Positions 4,855 to 6,292 of a DNA stretch of 6,292 nt are shown piece after piece. Positions within the stretch are counted from its first letter, which is position 1, and each line of letters opens with the position of its first letter. The notes beneath the pieces are model-generated. The model was not told the DNA's origin, did no database searches, and worked only from the letters and a program-made list of their open reading frames with translations. The position numbers and the translations under genes were made by a program. Location of the stretch: contig JAITGR010000124.1 of the NCBI GenBank assembly GCA_031280455.1, forward strand, positions 1 through 6,292, in the 5' to 3' direction. Source of the DNA: Spirochaetaceae bacterium (GTDB taxonomy: Bacteria; Spirochaetota; Spirochaetia; Treponematales; Breznakiellaceae).

Positions 4855-6292
4855 ATGAAAAAGAAAGCATCGTTTGGGTACGCCCTCGCCGCCGGCCTGG
4901 GCGTGGTTTTTGCCGGCCTTTTGGCCGCCTGCGGCGACATTAACGACGCGCCCAAGGCCCTCTCACGAGAGGCCGCCGTCAGCGCCTTCATCCTGACAGC
5001 GCCGGAAAGCGTCGTCGGTACCGTGGGCGTCCTCTCCCCACAGACACAGGGCGGCGGGACGGTCAGCGTGAACGTGCTGGAAGGCACCGACTTGGGCGAG
5101 CTGCGCGGCAAGTTCACCGTAAGCAGCGGGGCCACCGTCTTGCCGGACAGCGATGGCGAGACATGGACGTACTCAGGCGACCAAGACAAGATCGCAACCT
5201 TCGCCGTTACCTCCGAAGACCGCGCCACAACGGCCAACTGGAACGTGAAAGTTTCGACCTTCACCATGACTTCAAAAGAAATTACCGCCTTCTCCCTTTC
5301 CGGCTCGGCGGGCATGATAGACCAGAGCGCGCTCACCATACGCGTGGCCGTCGCCGATACCGCGAACATTACCGCGCTGGGCGCGGTCGTCTCCCACACG
5401 GGCGCAAGCATTTCGCCCGACCCAGCCAGCCCGTGCAACTGGACAGACCCCGTCGAGTTTACCGTAACGGACCGCAACGGCGGCACAAAGAAGTACACGG
5501 TAACGGTGGTCAGAGCCGCGCCCGCCGCGCGGAATATCACCGCCTTCTCGATAGACAGCAGGGCCGGGACTATAGACCAAACAAACCGCGCCATCACGGT
5601 AACGCTGCCCTTCGGCACAACGCCGGGTACCCACACGCCGGTCGTTGCCATCGAAGGCGCGTCCTACCGGCCAACCGGCGCGGTGAACTTTAGCGCCTCG
5701 GAGAGTACGCCGGTGTCGTACTTTGTACGCGATATTTCCGGATCGGAGGCCGAGTACACGGTAAAGGTCGTCCAGGCCGCCAGCGACGCGAAAAGCATAA
5801 CCGGCTTTACCTTCAGCGGCCTGGAACCGGCGGCTGTGCAAGACATGATAGAGGCCGATATTAACGAGACGGCGGGGACGATAGCGGTTACGGTACCGTC
5901 CGGCGTACTGACAAGCAACCTTACGCCGCAGATTGCCCACACCGGCGCGTCGATAGACACGTATCCGGCAACGGGCGGCGCGACTGATTTTTCCGGCACG
6001 GTAACGTACCGCGTAACCGCAGCGGACAACACGACAAAGGACTATGTGGTAACGGTAACAAACGCGGCGCCTATCGCGGTTACGCTGCAAAGTGTGGCCG
6101 GCGACAGCGCGAGCGCGGGAACGGCCACGCAGACGCTGACCTTTACGTTTAGCGCGCCGCTGACGACGCTCACGGCGAACTTCATCGACTTGGATCCCGC
6201 CGCCGGCGGGGCGCTAACGGCGGGGGCGCTTACTCCCCGCGCGGTAGTGGACGGCGGCGTTGACTACGCGGTGTGGGATTTGGCGGTGAGCG
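4855..6292 (+). CDS. Surface lipoprotein with tandem beta-rich repeat domains (3' end outside window)
   Basis: The frame is open from ATG 4855 to the window edge: 479 codons, no stop. A strong AAGGAG (4842-4847) precedes it by seven bases. The N-terminus is a lipoprotein signal: MKKK, a hydrophobic run, and lipobox LAAC with C26 as the lipidated residue, so export and membrane anchoring are expected. The mature chain is Thr/Ala/Val/Gly-rich and built of divergent domains of about 80-90 residues: roughly 41-137, 143-222 (ITAFSLSG…YTVTVV), 228-308 (ITAFSID…YTVKVV), 315-405 (ITGFTFSG…YVVTVT), and from 407 a different unit (VTLQSVAG…LTFTFSAPL…VWDLAVS). The ITAFS…TGASI…YTVTV pattern resembles Ig-like or DUF5018-type bacterial surface domains; this is recognition by eye. 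Only one other cysteine (C194) is seen. A role in adhesion, substrate binding or scaffolding is plausible but unproven. It diverges from icd. Confidence 0.9.
   Translation, partial: MKKKASFGYALAAGLGVVFAGLLAACGDINDAPKALSREAAVSAFILTAPESVVGTVGVLSPQTQGGGTVSVNVLEGTDLGELRGKFTVSSGATVLPDSDGETWTYSGDQDKIATFAVTSEDRATTANWNVKVSTFTMTSKEITAFSLSGSAGMIDQSALTIRVAVADTANITALGAVVSHTGASISPDPASPCNWTDPVEFTVTDRNGGTKKYTVTVVRAAPAARNITAFSIDSRAGTIDQTNRAITVTLPFGTTPGTHTPVVAIEGASYRPTGAVNFSASESTPVSYFVRDISGSEAEYTVKVVQAASDAKSITGFTFSGLEPAAVQDMIEADINETAGTIAVTVPSGVLTSNLTPQIAHTGASIDTYPATGGATDFSGTVTYRVTAADNTTKDYVVTVTNAAPIAVTLQSVAGDSASAGTATQTLTFTFSAPLTTLTANFIDLDPAAGGALTAGALTPRAVVDGGVDYAVWDLAVS

Noticed and set aside
4836..5651. Long minus-strand open frame (271 codons) over the lipoprotein gene
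   Set aside because: It is antisense to a frame with a lipobox, a strong ribosome binding site and repeated domains. The antisense product is low-complexity and looks like a GC-driven shadow.
5272..6090. Second antisense frame (272 codons) under the lipoprotein
   Set aside because: Arg/Gly/Tyr-rich composition with no motifs; a shadow of the same gene in another frame.

Overview
The window is GC-rich bacterial DNA. It carries a block of minus-strand metabolic genes, an isolated minus-strand gene start at the left edge, and a divergent plus-strand surface lipoprotein gene that runs off the right edge. I lean towards a spirochaete, perhaps of the Treponema kind found in termite guts. The reasons are the lipoprotein with tandem 'ITAFS…YTVTV' beta-rich domains, the two-subunit class I fumarase, the type II isocitrate dehydrogenase, and intergenic DNA full of G-run hairpins and heptamer arrays. 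This is an inference from gene style; no marker gene settles it.

Layout, left to right. 1-59 is the N-terminus of an unrecognised minus-strand gene. Its leader (60 to about 198) has a TTGACA box and a possible fold that closes right at the ribosome binding site. 199-325 holds only G-runs and short hairpins. 326-362 is copy 1 of a dispersed palindrome, ending at the stop of an NCS2/AzgA-type purine permease (362-1669, TTG start). Then come the fumarase beta subunit (1760-2329), a 148-base gap filled by three consecutive hairpins (the first is copy 2 of the palindrome, inverted), the fumarase alpha subunit (2478-3320, GTG start) and a eukaryotic-like NADP isocitrate dehydrogenase (3307-4527). 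The last two overlap by 14 bases.

The 327-base divergent gap (4528-4854) has a G/C-run hairpin, a seven-unit AGTAGTC-type heptamer array, a long imperfect inverted repeat, and a second heptamer array of ACCCGAC. The second array stops 7 bases short of a candidate -35 box for the lipoprotein gene at 4855.

Transcription of the metabolic block runs right to left: icd, fumarase alpha, fumarase beta, permease. Isocitrate dehydrogenase (NADPH and 2-oxoglutarate) and fumarase are both citric-acid-cycle steps, so co-expression makes sense, and the overlap suggests coupled translation. The permease is probably a purine uptake gene co-directional with them and not clearly related. The lipoprotein is a separate unit. 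No mobile-element genes, CRISPR array, tRNA or rRNA are seen. The most unusual material is the intergenic repeat architecture, not the proteins.
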